Below are positions 36,174 through 43,940 of a DNA stretch of 62,057 nucleotides, in pieces (the stretch's first letter is position 1; every line of letters begins with the position of its first letter). Position numbers and translations under genes: made by a program. The notes beneath the pieces are model-generated. The model made no database searches. It was given only the letters and a program-made list of their open reading frames with translations, and had not been told where the DNA came from. The stretch covers positions 1 to 62,057 of IMG/VR virus record IMGVR_UViG_3300032285_002448, one strand, 5' to 3'. Origin of the DNA: a virus.

Positions 36174-37215
36174 GAATAAGATATCCGATACTGTATCACT
36201 ATGTGAACATTGTTATAGGCATATACCTGCTGTAACATTTCAAAAAGACGGATCAGTATGGATAGGTAAAACCTGTAAAGAGCATGGCTACTTGGAACAC
36301 CTAGTTGAACCAGATGCTAACTTTTATATTAACTATCAATATACAAAAAAGACACATACTGCATACTTTATTGAAGTTACTAACAAATGCAATTTAGCAT
36401 GCCCTCATTGTTATCAACTACCAGATAACACAAGTGCTGACCCAGACATCGATTATATATTAACGCAAATTAAGTCATGGCCAGATGATGGTTATGTTAT
36501 ATCATTAGCAGGGGCAGAACCTACTACACGAAAAGACTTAGACGTATTGATTAGGCGCATACAATCATTGCCTGGAAAGCCGCGCACTATTATTGTGTTG
36601 ACAAATGCAGTGAACATGTCTAAAATTGAATATGCACAAAAGTTTGTAGGACTTGAAAACGTGTTTTGGACGATAGGTCTGAACCATCCTGATTATCAAG
36701 GACACACAGTTCGTGCTAAACAAATGCAGGGCATTAAAAACTGTGTTGACTTAGGACTATCGATTAAGAATATTAGTTACACACTTGAAGGACTACATCA
36801 GCTAGAAGATTGCCTAGTTGAAATACAAGAGTTTTACCCAACAACATGTGAACGATTTAGAATACGAGTTGGCGCTGACATTGGTCGTAATCCAGAAGGT
36901 GATCAAATATATCTAAGTCAATTGGTTAGTGCAGTTAAAGACACATGTACTAAACGCAACTGGTCGTACAGTGAAGATATGGCAAACGGAATCAGAGCGC
37001 ACTTCCCTGTTTATGTAAACGGCGTTAATATAAAATTAATACAATGGCCAGACGCTACTACTATAGATTTAGAGGAAACTCAAACAGAAACTTGGGCTGA
37101 TATAATTCCCGGAAAACCTATTAGTCCGTTAGTGCATCAAGTTATGCTCAGGGATCATTTGATCAATAATAAAAATATATTGCTAGATACCGTACCAGAA
37201 AAATACAGAAGATGA
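36172..37215 (+). CDS. Radical SAM protein with N-terminal zinc-ribbon (Tes/MJ0619-like), copy 2
   Basis: A 347-residue paralogue of 29272-30426. Cys73, Cys77 and Cys80 (CNLACPHC) form the radical SAM site, and LAGAEPTTR is the GGEP-like motif. The N-terminal CxxC...C.HG module is Cys11, Cys14 and Cys35 (CEHCYRHIPA, TCKEHGY). Both copies share a DIGR.PE and IQWxDxTxI tail (KLIQWPDATTIDLEE). It overlaps the following oxygenase by 4 bases (ATGA), repeating the cassette of copy 1. The substrate is unknown. Confidence 0.87.
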   Translation: MNKISDTVSLCEHCYRHIPAVTFQKDGSVWIGKTCKEHGYLEHLVEPDANFYINYQYTKKTHTAYFIEVTNKCNLACPHCYQLPDNTSADPDIDYILTQIKSWPDDGYVISLAGAEPTTRKDLDVLIRRIQSLPGKPRTIIVLTNAVNMSKIEYAQKFVGLENVFWTIGLNHPDYQGHTVRAKQMQGIKNCVDLGLSIKNISYTLEGLHQLEDCLVEIQEFYPTTCERFRIRVGADIGRNPEGDQIYLSQLVSAVKDTCTKRNWSYSEDMANGIRAHFPVYVNGVNIKLIQWPDATTIDLEETQTETWADIIPGKPISPLVHQVMLRDHLINNKNILLDTVPEKYRR

Positions 37216-38012
37216 TAAAAGGAATTAACAATCAACCATACATTGATATGGCTTCATATCTCAATATGGCAGAGTTTGATAAACTACAGCCAGAGATTAT
37301 CCGCGGATTTGCAGAAGCAAGAGAATTTGCTAAAGAAGGTACATGGATGAAGCCTGGCTTCACATTCAACGATATGAGCTACAAACTACATTGGAAGCCT
37401 ATATATCAAGCTATGGAGGAATTCATGGAATTGCCTAAAGACGATCCTATCTACGCTGGCGGCATAGATATGTTTAAAGACTTTAATGACTATAAACAGC
37501 GTAACAAATTTACACGCTATTTAAAAATGGCTATGGGCGCATACGATCCTTACATATACTATTTCCTATGGGAAGAAGGTTCTTGGGATGACCGGACTGC
37601 TCCACGTAAACTTACTGAAGAAGCCGCATACTTTCCTAATGTTGTTAAATGGGTTGAGCAGTTGCAAGGAACTATATTTGAACACATTGGCCGTGTAATA
37701 TTCTTTCATTGTGAAGCAGACGGCATTCCATTTGAACACAGAGATTTAGACGCTAAGAACGGTATTGATGTAGTTAAGCCACATCGTAACGAATTTATAC
37801 ACATTCGCCCTAACACAAAGAAAGCATTTTATATTTGGGATCCAGAGTCTAAAAACAAAGTGTATCTTAATACTCGTGCCGCTTGGTGGAATGATGTCGA
37901 CTGGCACGGTGGTGAACAGATTATGGAACAAAGTTATAGTCTACGCATTGACGGCAAATTTACAGACGCTTTCCGTAAGCAGTTGGGTGTTGATCATATA
38001 GAGAGTTACTAA
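37212..38012 (+). CDS. Putative 2OG-Fe(II) oxygenase with HRD site
   Basis: A 266-residue protein. The probable metal site is His176-x-Asp178 (PFEHRDLDA) and His232 (DWHGGEQ), with Arg245 (SYSLRIDG) as the 2-oxoglutarate ligand. The N-terminal half is mostly helical and unassigned. It starts in the ATGA of the radical SAM gene and ends with one base shared with the next gene. It may act on the product of that radical SAM protein (inference). Confidence 0.65.
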   Translation: MIKGINNQPYIDMASYLNMAEFDKLQPEIIRGFAEAREFAKEGTWMKPGFTFNDMSYKLHWKPIYQAMEEFMELPKDDPIYAGGIDMFKDFNDYKQRNKFTRYLKMAMGAYDPYIYYFLWEEGSWDDRTAPRKLTEEAAYFPNVVKWVEQLQGTIFEHIGRVIFFHCEADGIPFEHRDLDAKNGIDVVKPHRNEFIHIRPNTKKAFYIWDPESKNKVYLNTRAAWWNDVDWHGGEQIMEQSYSLRIDGKFTDAFRKQLGVDHIESY

Positions 38013-38506
38013 TGGAATACATAGGAAACTACTCAGACTGGATACAGCCCGAGTGGGTTGATTATTTGTTAACTGATCCTGGCTATCCACGCCCGGGAGA
38101 TAAAGTATTAGAAAATAGCTTTGAAGAAAGCCAAAACAATTCTGTTGCTAATCACGGATACGAACAACGAGTATATTGGCATAAGTTTATTCCGGAAAAC
38201 TTTCCGTTTGATATAACAATGCCAACAGGAGAACAGCCAATCTTATGGTGGTTTGTTAAGCTACTTCCAGGTAATTTAATACCCATGCACACTGACCAAG
38301 AAGAAGAAATTGGTAACCAAACTAATCTATACTGGATGAGCCTTACAGACTATGAGCCAGGCCATATATTTGTATGCAAAGACCAGCTGTTAACAAATTA
38401 CAAAAAAGGCGATCTATTTAAATTGGATCATGCAAACGACTTACACGGATCTTGTAATATAGGTTTTACTCCACGTGTTATTTTTAATTTTACTACACAA
38501 AAATGA
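38012..38506 (+). CDS. Small 2OG-Fe(II)-type oxygenase, tandem copy 1
   Basis: A 164-residue protein of a family that is tandemly triplicated here. It starts MEYIGNYSDWI and has MHTDQ (His93, Asp95), DYEPGHIFVCK, KKGDLFKLD, NDLHGSCNIG (His145) and PRVIFNF (Arg155). The whole protein is one beta-helix, so it is close to a minimal oxygenase. It shares an ATGA with copy 2. The substrate is unknown. Confidence 0.75.
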   Translation: MEYIGNYSDWIQPEWVDYLLTDPGYPRPGDKVLENSFEESQNNSVANHGYEQRVYWHKFIPENFPFDITMPTGEQPILWWFVKLLPGNLIPMHTDQEEEIGNQTNLYWMSLTDYEPGHIFVCKDQLLTNYKKGDLFKLDHANDLHGSCNIGFTPRVIFNFTTQK

Positions 38507-39003
38507 TAGACTATATCGGAAACTATAAAGATTTAATCAAGCAGGATTGGATAGATTTTCTAGCCGCGAACGACGGACAGCTTCTACCAGATACTAGAGA
38601 ATGCTTACTGCCTGAGTTTGACGAGCAGAATAAAAAAATTAGAGGAGCTTGGAAACAGGAGTATCCTCCATTTTGGTTTAAGTTTGAAATACAAGATCTT
38701 CCATTTAATATTCCTTGGCCTGTGCCGCTAACTGATAATATTGATTGGTGGGTTATAAAACAGTATCCAGGACAGATGGTTCCCATGCACGTTGATCAAA
38801 ATCCTCCAGAAACTACAGAACGATATATAATGATGCTACAAGATTATATACCGGGTCATGTATTGATATGGGACGGCAAACTAATTGACGACTATAAACA
38901 AGGCGATCTATTTAAAGTACATGATGTTAATGCGCTTCATGGAGGATGCAACATTAGCAATGACATTAGACTATTAGCATATCTAACAGTATGGAATACA
39001 TAG
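38503..39003 (+). CDS. Small 2OG-Fe(II)-type oxygenase, tandem copy 2
   Basis: A 166-residue paralogue (IDYIGNYKDLI). It has MHVDQ (His96, Asp98), DYIPGHVLIWDGK, NALHGGCNIS (His146) and DIRLLAY (Arg156). It overlaps copy 1 by 4 bases and copy 3 by 13 bases. The copies have diverged in sequence but all keep the metal triad, so all are probably active and may have different substrates. Confidence 0.75.
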   Translation: MIDYIGNYKDLIKQDWIDFLAANDGQLLPDTRECLLPEFDEQNKKIRGAWKQEYPPFWFKFEIQDLPFNIPWPVPLTDNIDWWVIKQYPGQMVPMHVDQNPPETTERYIMMLQDYIPGHVLIWDGKLIDDYKQGDLFKVHDVNALHGGCNISNDIRLLAYLTVWNT

Positions 39004-39506
39004 GAAATTACGCAAGCTGGATTCCTCCAGAATTGATGCATCATATTAAAACGCACGACGGTGATACCGTACCAGTGTGGCAACCTGATCGTTGGCAAGG
39101 ACACCCTATGCTGGACGAAGCTCGTGAACGAGCACGTGAAGGATATAGTAATAACAAACATAACTTTCAGCAGTTTAATAGTACTACAAAAGATATGATA
39201 TCATTTGAATTGCCAACTATTCCTAATGACAATAGGCGTATGCTTTGGTGGGTAGTTAAATTGTATCCTGGACAGATGCAGGCAATGCACTTTGATCCCC
39301 ATCTGCTCAACGAAACTAATCCTGGTAGATATACTATGTTTTTAGAAGACTGGAAACCTGGACACATTTTTACCTGGGGCGATAAAATATTAACTAACTA
39401 TCAAGCAGGCGATTTATATCGATGGATTGACCCTATGTGTTATCATGGAGTAGTCAACATTGGATATGAACCTAGATATACATTACAAATTACTACAATA
39501 GATTAA
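38991..39506 (+). CDS. Small 2OG-Fe(II)-type oxygenase, tandem copy 3
   Basis: A 171-residue paralogue (MEYIGNYASWI, the same opening as copy 1). It has AMHFDPH (His100, Asp102), DWKPGHIFTWGDK, CYHGVVNIG (His152) and PRYTLQI (Arg162). It is followed one base later by the sulfotransferase gene, so the triplet and the sulfotransferase are one operon. Confidence 0.75.
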   Translation: MEYIGNYASWIPPELMHHIKTHDGDTVPVWQPDRWQGHPMLDEARERAREGYSNNKHNFQQFNSTTKDMISFELPTIPNDNRRMLWWVVKLYPGQMQAMHFDPHLLNETNPGRYTMFLEDWKPGHIFTWGDKILTNYQAGDLYRWIDPMCYHGVVNIGYEPRYTLQITTID

Positions 39507-39507
39507 T

Positions 39508-40101
39508 ATGTCAGTTTACATTACCGGTGAAAAGAATATCACGTATCTTCACATTCCTAAAACAGCAGGCACCAGTTTGCTGGATTGGTTGATTTCAAAC
39601 AGAGGAAATAGCGAGTATGTTAGTTGGGATACCCATCCTAAACTTTCTACTGTTCTAAAAGATAAAATACCCAATACTACGTTTACTGTAGTTAGAAACC
39701 CGTGGGATAGAATGGTAAGCATGTATTTCTATATGAAAAACATAGCAATCAACGAAGGCAGTAAGTGGCTTGCGTTAAACAATATCACTCAAGAAAACTT
39801 TCCTTCGTTTGATGACTGGTTATATAGAACTGAAGATAGTTTGATTCCAAGCGACTATTGGTTTAAAGGATCGACTCCGCAATTAGAGTGGATCGACGGA
39901 CCTGTTGATATTGTTATACGATATGAAAATCTAGCAGAAGATTTTGTTAAGATTCAAGAAGCGTTTAATTGTAATATACCGTTGCCACATCTATATTCTT
40001 CAGGTCGCGGTAATTATGCTGATTATTATAACGACAACACTAGAAAGTTTATTGAAAAAATATGTCAAGCAGACATAGATAATTGGAAATACAGCTTTTA
40101 G
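39508..40101 (+). CDS. PAPS-dependent sulfotransferase
   Basis: A 197-residue Sulfotransfer_2-type enzyme. The 5'-phosphosulfate-binding loop is HIPKTAGTSL (residues 15-24), and the 3'-phosphate-binding motif is VVRNPWDRMVSMYFY (61-75). YENLAEDF and YADYYND are also family hallmarks. It transfers sulfate from PAPS to a hydroxyl, often on a carbohydrate. The window also encodes an APS kinase (48939-49730) that could make PAPS, so a phage sulfation route is plausible. The 3' end overlaps the convergent oxygenase by 4 bases. Confidence 0.9.
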   Translation: MSVYITGEKNITYLHIPKTAGTSLLDWLISNRGNSEYVSWDTHPKLSTVLKDKIPNTTFTVVRNPWDRMVSMYFYMKNIAINEGSKWLALNNITQENFPSFDDWLYRTEDSLIPSDYWFKGSTPQLEWIDGPVDIVIRYENLAEDFVKIQEAFNCNIPLPHLYSSGRGNYADYYNDNTRKFIEKICQADIDNWKYSF

Positions 40102-40589
40102 TAACCAAGTATGTGAAACATATACTTGTTTGATAACCCACCATTAATGCCGTTATGCCATTCTCTATGGCTACCCCATTTTAACATTGTACCTTGCAAC
40201 TTGTTAAAGTAATAATCTTTTCCTAATATAAACAAATGCCCAACATCGGACTTGCCTATGAATATAGTGTATCTCTTTAAAAGTCCGTGCGCTAGATACT
40301 CTTGTTCATTATCATCAATATCATAATGATAGCCTGTCATGTATCCGGGCTCAACACAGCTAATCCAACTACGCAACGGAACTATATTTAAATTTGTTGC
40401 TATCTCAGCTTCGATGTCTTTAGTATTATAATAGTTTGTCCACTTAACACTATCTGTATTAAAGTTGTTGTCTTTCCATAGTTTTAAGATTTCTGAGTAT
40501 TCTGGATTTGACATGTTCCACCGTGCAGGATCAACTGTAACTACTTGTCCGTCTTTTAAATTTGCAATTACTGAATCCCAATTAATCAT
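40098..40589 (-). CDS. Divergent 2OG-Fe(II)-type oxygenase-like protein
   Basis: A 163-residue relative of the tandem oxygenase triplet, on the opposite strand. GYHYDIDD gives His88 and Asp90, SDVGHLFILGKDY matches the central strands, and EWHNGING gives His145. The usual C-terminal Arg is a Lys (Lys155, SNKYMF), so co-substrate binding may differ. It overlaps the kinase-like gene by 8 bases and is the last gene of that operon. Confidence 0.65.
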   Translation of the reverse strand: MINWDSVIANLKDGQVVTVDPARWNMSNPEYSEILKLWKDNNFNTDSVKWTNYYNTKDIEAEIATNLNIVPLRSWISCVEPGYMTGYHYDIDDNEQEYLAHGLLKRYTIFIGKSDVGHLFILGKDYYFNKLQGTMLKWGSHREWHNGINGGLSNKYMFHILGY

Positions 40590-41259
40590 ATAGTCTCTTA
40601 TATATCTCTGGAAAAGGATTATCAGGCCACGATTTTTCTAAATGATTTGATATTGTCCTTTTAAAGAAAAACTCAAAATTTACCATTCCATTATCTGTTG
40701 CTTCATCAAATCGGCCGCCACTATCGGGCCCTATCATACCTGCTATTTTATCTCTTGATAAAAAAGGATAACTTGATTCAATACAACTATAAAAGTCAAA
40801 TGTTTTAATTTTATTGTTGCTGTCTAGATAAAAACAATGCGGGTACAGCGCCATTTTATAATATCCTAGACTCACAATATCTGTTAGTATTACAGATATT
40901 TGTTCTTTCCAATCCGGGCAAAGTTCATCCAAATTATTGTCATCAAAAATAATCTGATTTAAACTTTTGTTATTCCATTCAATGAATACTTGTTTTGAGC
41001 TCTTGCTAAATCCTATTAGTTTAGGAGCCCACGGTCTTCCTTGAAAATTTATTAGATTAGATATTTCTCTTTCAAAGAAAAAATCAACAAGCTCGTCTGT
41101 TAGTTCTCTATCTTTTTGATATTCACTCTTTGCATCCCATAACATGCATAATATAGTTTTATCATGATTCAACAGAGGAGTATACAACAGATTAGTAGTG
41201 CATTCTTTATTGCCGTTTACTGTCTTGTATAGATAAGTCCAACCAGTGGTATCAATCAT
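40582..41259 (-). CDS. Kinase-fold-like protein, copy 3
   Basis: A 225-residue paralogue of the two other kinase-like proteins. A possible alpha-C helix is FEREISNLINF, followed by PKLIGFSKSSKQVFIEW (strands 4-5 and hinge), CPDWKEQISVI and a catalytic-loop-like YKMALYPHCFYLD, then KIKTFDFYSC at the DFG position. PFLSRDKIAGMIGPDSGG and FFKRTISNHL follow. HRD and DFG are not intact. It stands between two oxygenase genes with ATGA overlap upstream, repeating the kinase/oxygenase pairing. Confidence 0.6.
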   Translation of the reverse strand: MIDTTGWTYLYKTVNGNKECTTNLLYTPLLNHDKTILCMLWDAKSEYQKDRELTDELVDFFFEREISNLINFQGRPWAPKLIGFSKSSKQVFIEWNNKSLNQIIFDDNNLDELCPDWKEQISVILTDIVSLGYYKMALYPHCFYLDSNNKIKTFDFYSCIESSYPFLSRDKIAGMIGPDSGGRFDEATDNGMVNFEFFFKRTISNHLEKSWPDNPFPEIYKRLYD

Positions 41260-41921
41260 GCTAATACAAGTCCTTCTGGTAGTATCTTCTTAAGCTCTTG
41301 TAAACGAGACTCTGATGTCTTAAACTTTACCTGTGTTGCAGAATATTCAAAATCAGATATATGACTGTTTTTGTTTGCAGAGTTTAGCCAAGGACTTACA
41401 TAGTTGTCAAACAAAAATCTTGAATCATCTATACTATCTAATTTAGATATTATTGTAACTGTTAAAGGATTTTTTATAGTATTTCTTTTTAATAATTTTC
41501 TAACTACTAATTGTATTCTAAACAGTCTGCCAAAGTTAGTAGCAGTATGGTGCTGTCCAGCATCCATTTCATACCATATGCCGTCTTGTTCTAATTTGTA
41601 CATCTGCTCGCGAATTAGATCGATTAAAAAACATTCCTCTCCTTGAATGTTTAAATGATATCGATCATCTATATCTGCGTGTGTTTGATAGCACTTAGCA
41701 GGATCCAACACAATTATTCTTGCTTCACCTTTATCAACAGGTAAAGAATTATAAAGTGTTTCCCAGACTGTGCCTTTGTATTCTTCTTTTAGAATCCAAG
41801 GGTCGTAGAAAAAATTACCTGTAGGCTGATTAATGGCTGTTTTCATCGTATCGCTAGAAAAGGATTTACCAGCTTCTTGAACTAATTCTCTATCTATAGT
41901 ATAATTGGTTTTAGTCAGCAT
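41256..41921 (-). CDS. Asp/Asn hydroxylase-like oxygenase
   Basis: A 221-residue protein from the ATG at 41921, within 21-bp repeat A. A longer frame from 42008 would cross the promoter and the divergent gene. The core is QTHADIDDRYHLN (His81, Asp83), WYEMDAGQHHTATNFG (His124/125), then RLFRIQLVVR with Arg132/135. The metal and 2-oxoglutarate sites are thus plausible. The C-terminal ~80 residues are unassigned. TATAAATA ends 4 bases before the ATG. Confidence 0.7.
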   Translation of the reverse strand: MLTKTNYTIDRELVQEAGKSFSSDTMKTAINQPTGNFFYDPWILKEEYKGTVWETLYNSLPVDKGEARIIVLDPAKCYQTHADIDDRYHLNIQGEECFLIDLIREQMYKLEQDGIWYEMDAGQHHTATNFGRLFRIQLVVRKLLKRNTIKNPLTVTIISKLDSIDDSRFLFDNYVSPWLNSANKNSHISDFEYSATQVKFKTSESRLQELKKILPEGLVLA

Positions 41922-41934
41922 GAAATATTTATAT
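41914..41934. repeat. 21-bp repeat A, copy 2 (start-codon/promoter element)
   Basis: Identical to 30997-31017. It covers the first codons (MLT) of this oxygenase gene and the TATAAATA octamer on the minus strand. The genes behind the two copies are both beta-helix oxygenases with unrelated N-termini beyond residue 3. Confidence 0.85.
41926..41933 (-). promoter_or_regulatory. T4-late-type promoter octamer TATAAATA
   Basis: A perfect TATAAATA on the minus strand, 4 bases before the ATG at 41921, in the same arrangement as 31009-31016. The divergent PP-loop gene has a separate AAGGA ribosome site and a weaker GTTAAATAT upstream. Confidence 0.6.
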
Positions 41935-41980
41935 GCTACTTTAATGCGGTTAAATATTTCACATATTAAGGAACTCAGCA

Positions 41981-42703
41981 ATGCAACTAGATGATATAGA
42001 TATTCCATTTAATGGAAATTGGAACAGTATAGCGATTAGCCTTAGTGGCGGTGCTGATTCTGCATTGTTAGCGTATGTATTATGCGAACAAGCTGAACGT
42101 TACGGAGTCAACGTACATGTCATTAATCATATTAGAATGTGGAAGACACGCCCTTGGCAACAAGAGGATGCTCGTAAAGTTTATGAATATCTAACAAAGA
42201 AATTTTCTAAAGTATCATTCACGTTTCATCAAAACTTTATTGCACCAGACATAGAATACGGAAATATTGGGCCTACTATAAAAGACGAGTACGATAAACT
42301 GGTCAGTGGAGACAATATACAGATAAGAGCATTTGCAGAATTTGTGTGTCACAAACACGATGTTGATGCCTACTACAATGCTGTAACTCGAAACCCTAGA
42401 GAAATAGACTTAGGCGGAATGAAAGAACGAGACATTGAACTAGACAAGACTAATGCACACTTACAATTAATGACTCACATGGGTAGGTTAGTAAGTCATC
42501 CTTTTAGATTTGTAGATAAAGGATGGATTGTTAGCCAATACAAACAATTAGATATAATGGATCTGTTTAATATTACTCGCAGTTGCGAAGGTGAATTTGA
42601 CGGATGCGATTACACAAACTATTATGCAGGACAACGTGTTCCGGCATGCGGCGAGTGCTTCTGGTGCAAAGAAAGAGCTTGGGCAATTGAACAAAACAAG
42701 TAA
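41981..42703 (+). CDS. PP-loop ATP pyrophosphatase, QueC-like
   Basis: A 240-residue PP-loop enzyme with the ATP-binding SGGADS motif (residues 22-27, ISLSGGADSALLAY). A C-terminal cluster of cysteines (SCEGEFDGCDY, PACGECFWCKERAWAI) resembles the zinc site of QueC, the 7-cyano-7-deazaguanine synthase. No QueD, QueE or FolE partner is recognised in the window. It may therefore act on another carboxylate, or partners may lie outside. AAGGA precedes the ATG, and the next radical SAM gene begins inside its 3' end. Confidence 0.72.
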   Translation: MQLDDIDIPFNGNWNSIAISLSGGADSALLAYVLCEQAERYGVNVHVINHIRMWKTRPWQQEDARKVYEYLTKKFSKVSFTFHQNFIAPDIEYGNIGPTIKDEYDKLVSGDNIQIRAFAEFVCHKHDVDAYYNAVTRNPREIDLGGMKERDIELDKTNAHLQLMTHMGRLVSHPFRFVDKGWIVSQYKQLDIMDLFNITRSCEGEFDGCDYTNYYAGQRVPACGECFWCKERAWAIEQNK

Positions 42704-43940
42704 AACATTTTGTATGCATCCTTTTACAGGATTGGCTACTAGAGAAGATGGGGCTGTTAAAGCCTGCTGTCGTAGCCACCCTGTTGGTTATATACAGGAT
42801 AGTTCATTAGAAGAAATCTGGAATAATAGTACAATGCAACGTATACGCAAGCAGGTGCTCAACGATGACCGTCCTCCGGAGTGCGCTCCGTGCTTTGCAT
42901 TAGAAGATCAAGGTGTTGAAAGTCTGCGCCAAAGACATATCAAAGGTGAAATACCAGAAGCACGTATAAATCTATATCCTAACACACCTTTGCAAGAAGT
43001 AATGCCATTTGAGTTTCCTACAATGGAAATTAAACTCAATAACCTTTGCAATCTTAAATGCCGCATGTGCAATCCAACAGATAGTACAAGTTGGAATGAT
43101 TGGGAACAAGTAGAAGAGTTTTACGATAAAGAAAATAATTTTATTGCAGATAATGTTCGTAAACTTAATCTAGTTAGAAAACCCTACTTAGATAAGTTTG
43201 AAGATAATCCTAACTGGTGGGCAAGTTTTGAAAAGCTATTGCCTTACTTCCGTCGTGTAGAATTTGCTGGTGGTGAACCTTTAATGGACCCTCAACATTT
43301 TCGCATACTAGATATGCTTAAACCCTACGGACATCAAATAGAATTAAAGTATGCTACTAATGGCACAACATTAGGAATTTCAAAAGGAAGAACTGTACAT
43401 GAATACTGGCCTCATTTTAGAAGCGTTGCCGTTAACGTCAGCATTGACGGCCTTGGCGATGTTTACGACTACATTCGTGGTAACAGCAATTGGAGTCAGG
43501 TTGTTGCAAATATTAAAGAAATACAAACAATCCCAAACGTTACAAGAATAGTAGGAGCAGTTGCTGTTCAAGTTAGTAATGTATTGATATTAGATAAAAT
43601 GATAGAATACTTTTTAAACGAGTTGGGTATTGTATTTTATACCAACATGGTAAACTATCCAAATGTATTGTCAATACAAGTATTACCGCAAAAACTTAAA
43701 ATGGATGCTATTATAAAACTTGCAGGTGTTTATAATAGAATAGGAGATTTTGAATTAGTTAAGAAACATCCTATGCTGTTAAACCTTACACAGAATCAAA
43801 TAATGGGTGTGCTTAACTATCTAAAAGCAAACGATCAAAGCGACAAGTGGCAAGACTGCGTAGAGTTTAATCGTAGATTAGATACTACTCGTGATCAAAG
43901 TTTTATAGACGTAACTCCAGAGTTTAAAAAATATGTTTAA
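42687..43940 (+). CDS. Twitch-type radical SAM protein B1
   Basis: A ~417-residue radical SAM enzyme with Cys121, Cys125 and Cys128 (CNLKCRMC) and FAGGEPLMD. The N-terminal module (KTFCMHPFTGLATREDG, then CC at 27-28 and CAPC) is shared with 46575-47873 and 53590-54948 and probably binds a further metal cluster or zinc. The start is unsure. The family usually opens MSKTFC; here TSKTFC is preceded by a TTG at 42687, while the upstream ATG at 42591 overlaps the PP-loop gene by 113 bases. The substrate is unknown; it is followed by a partner-like gene. Confidence 0.82.
   Translation: MNKTSKTFCMHPFTGLATREDGAVKACCRSHPVGYIQDSSLEEIWNNSTMQRIRKQVLNDDRPPECAPCFALEDQGVESLRQRHIKGEIPEARINLYPNTPLQEVMPFEFPTMEIKLNNLCNLKCRMCNPTDSTSWNDWEQVEEFYDKENNFIADNVRKLNLVRKPYLDKFEDNPNWWASFEKLLPYFRRVEFAGGEPLMDPQHFRILDMLKPYGHQIELKYATNGTTLGISKGRTVHEYWPHFRSVAVNVSIDGLGDVYDYIRGNSNWSQVVANIKEIQTIPNVTRIVGAVAVQVSNVLILDKMIEYFLNELGIVFYTNMVNYPNVLSIQVLPQKLKMDAIIKLAGVYNRIGDFELVKKHPMLLNLTQNQIMGVLNYLKANDQSDKWQDCVEFNRRLDTTRDQSFIDVTPEFKKYV

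Noticed and set aside
42591-43940. ATG start at 42591 for the B1 radical SAM protein
   Set aside because: It would overlap the PP-loop gene by 113 bases, and paralogues begin just before the TFC motif; kept as an alternative only.
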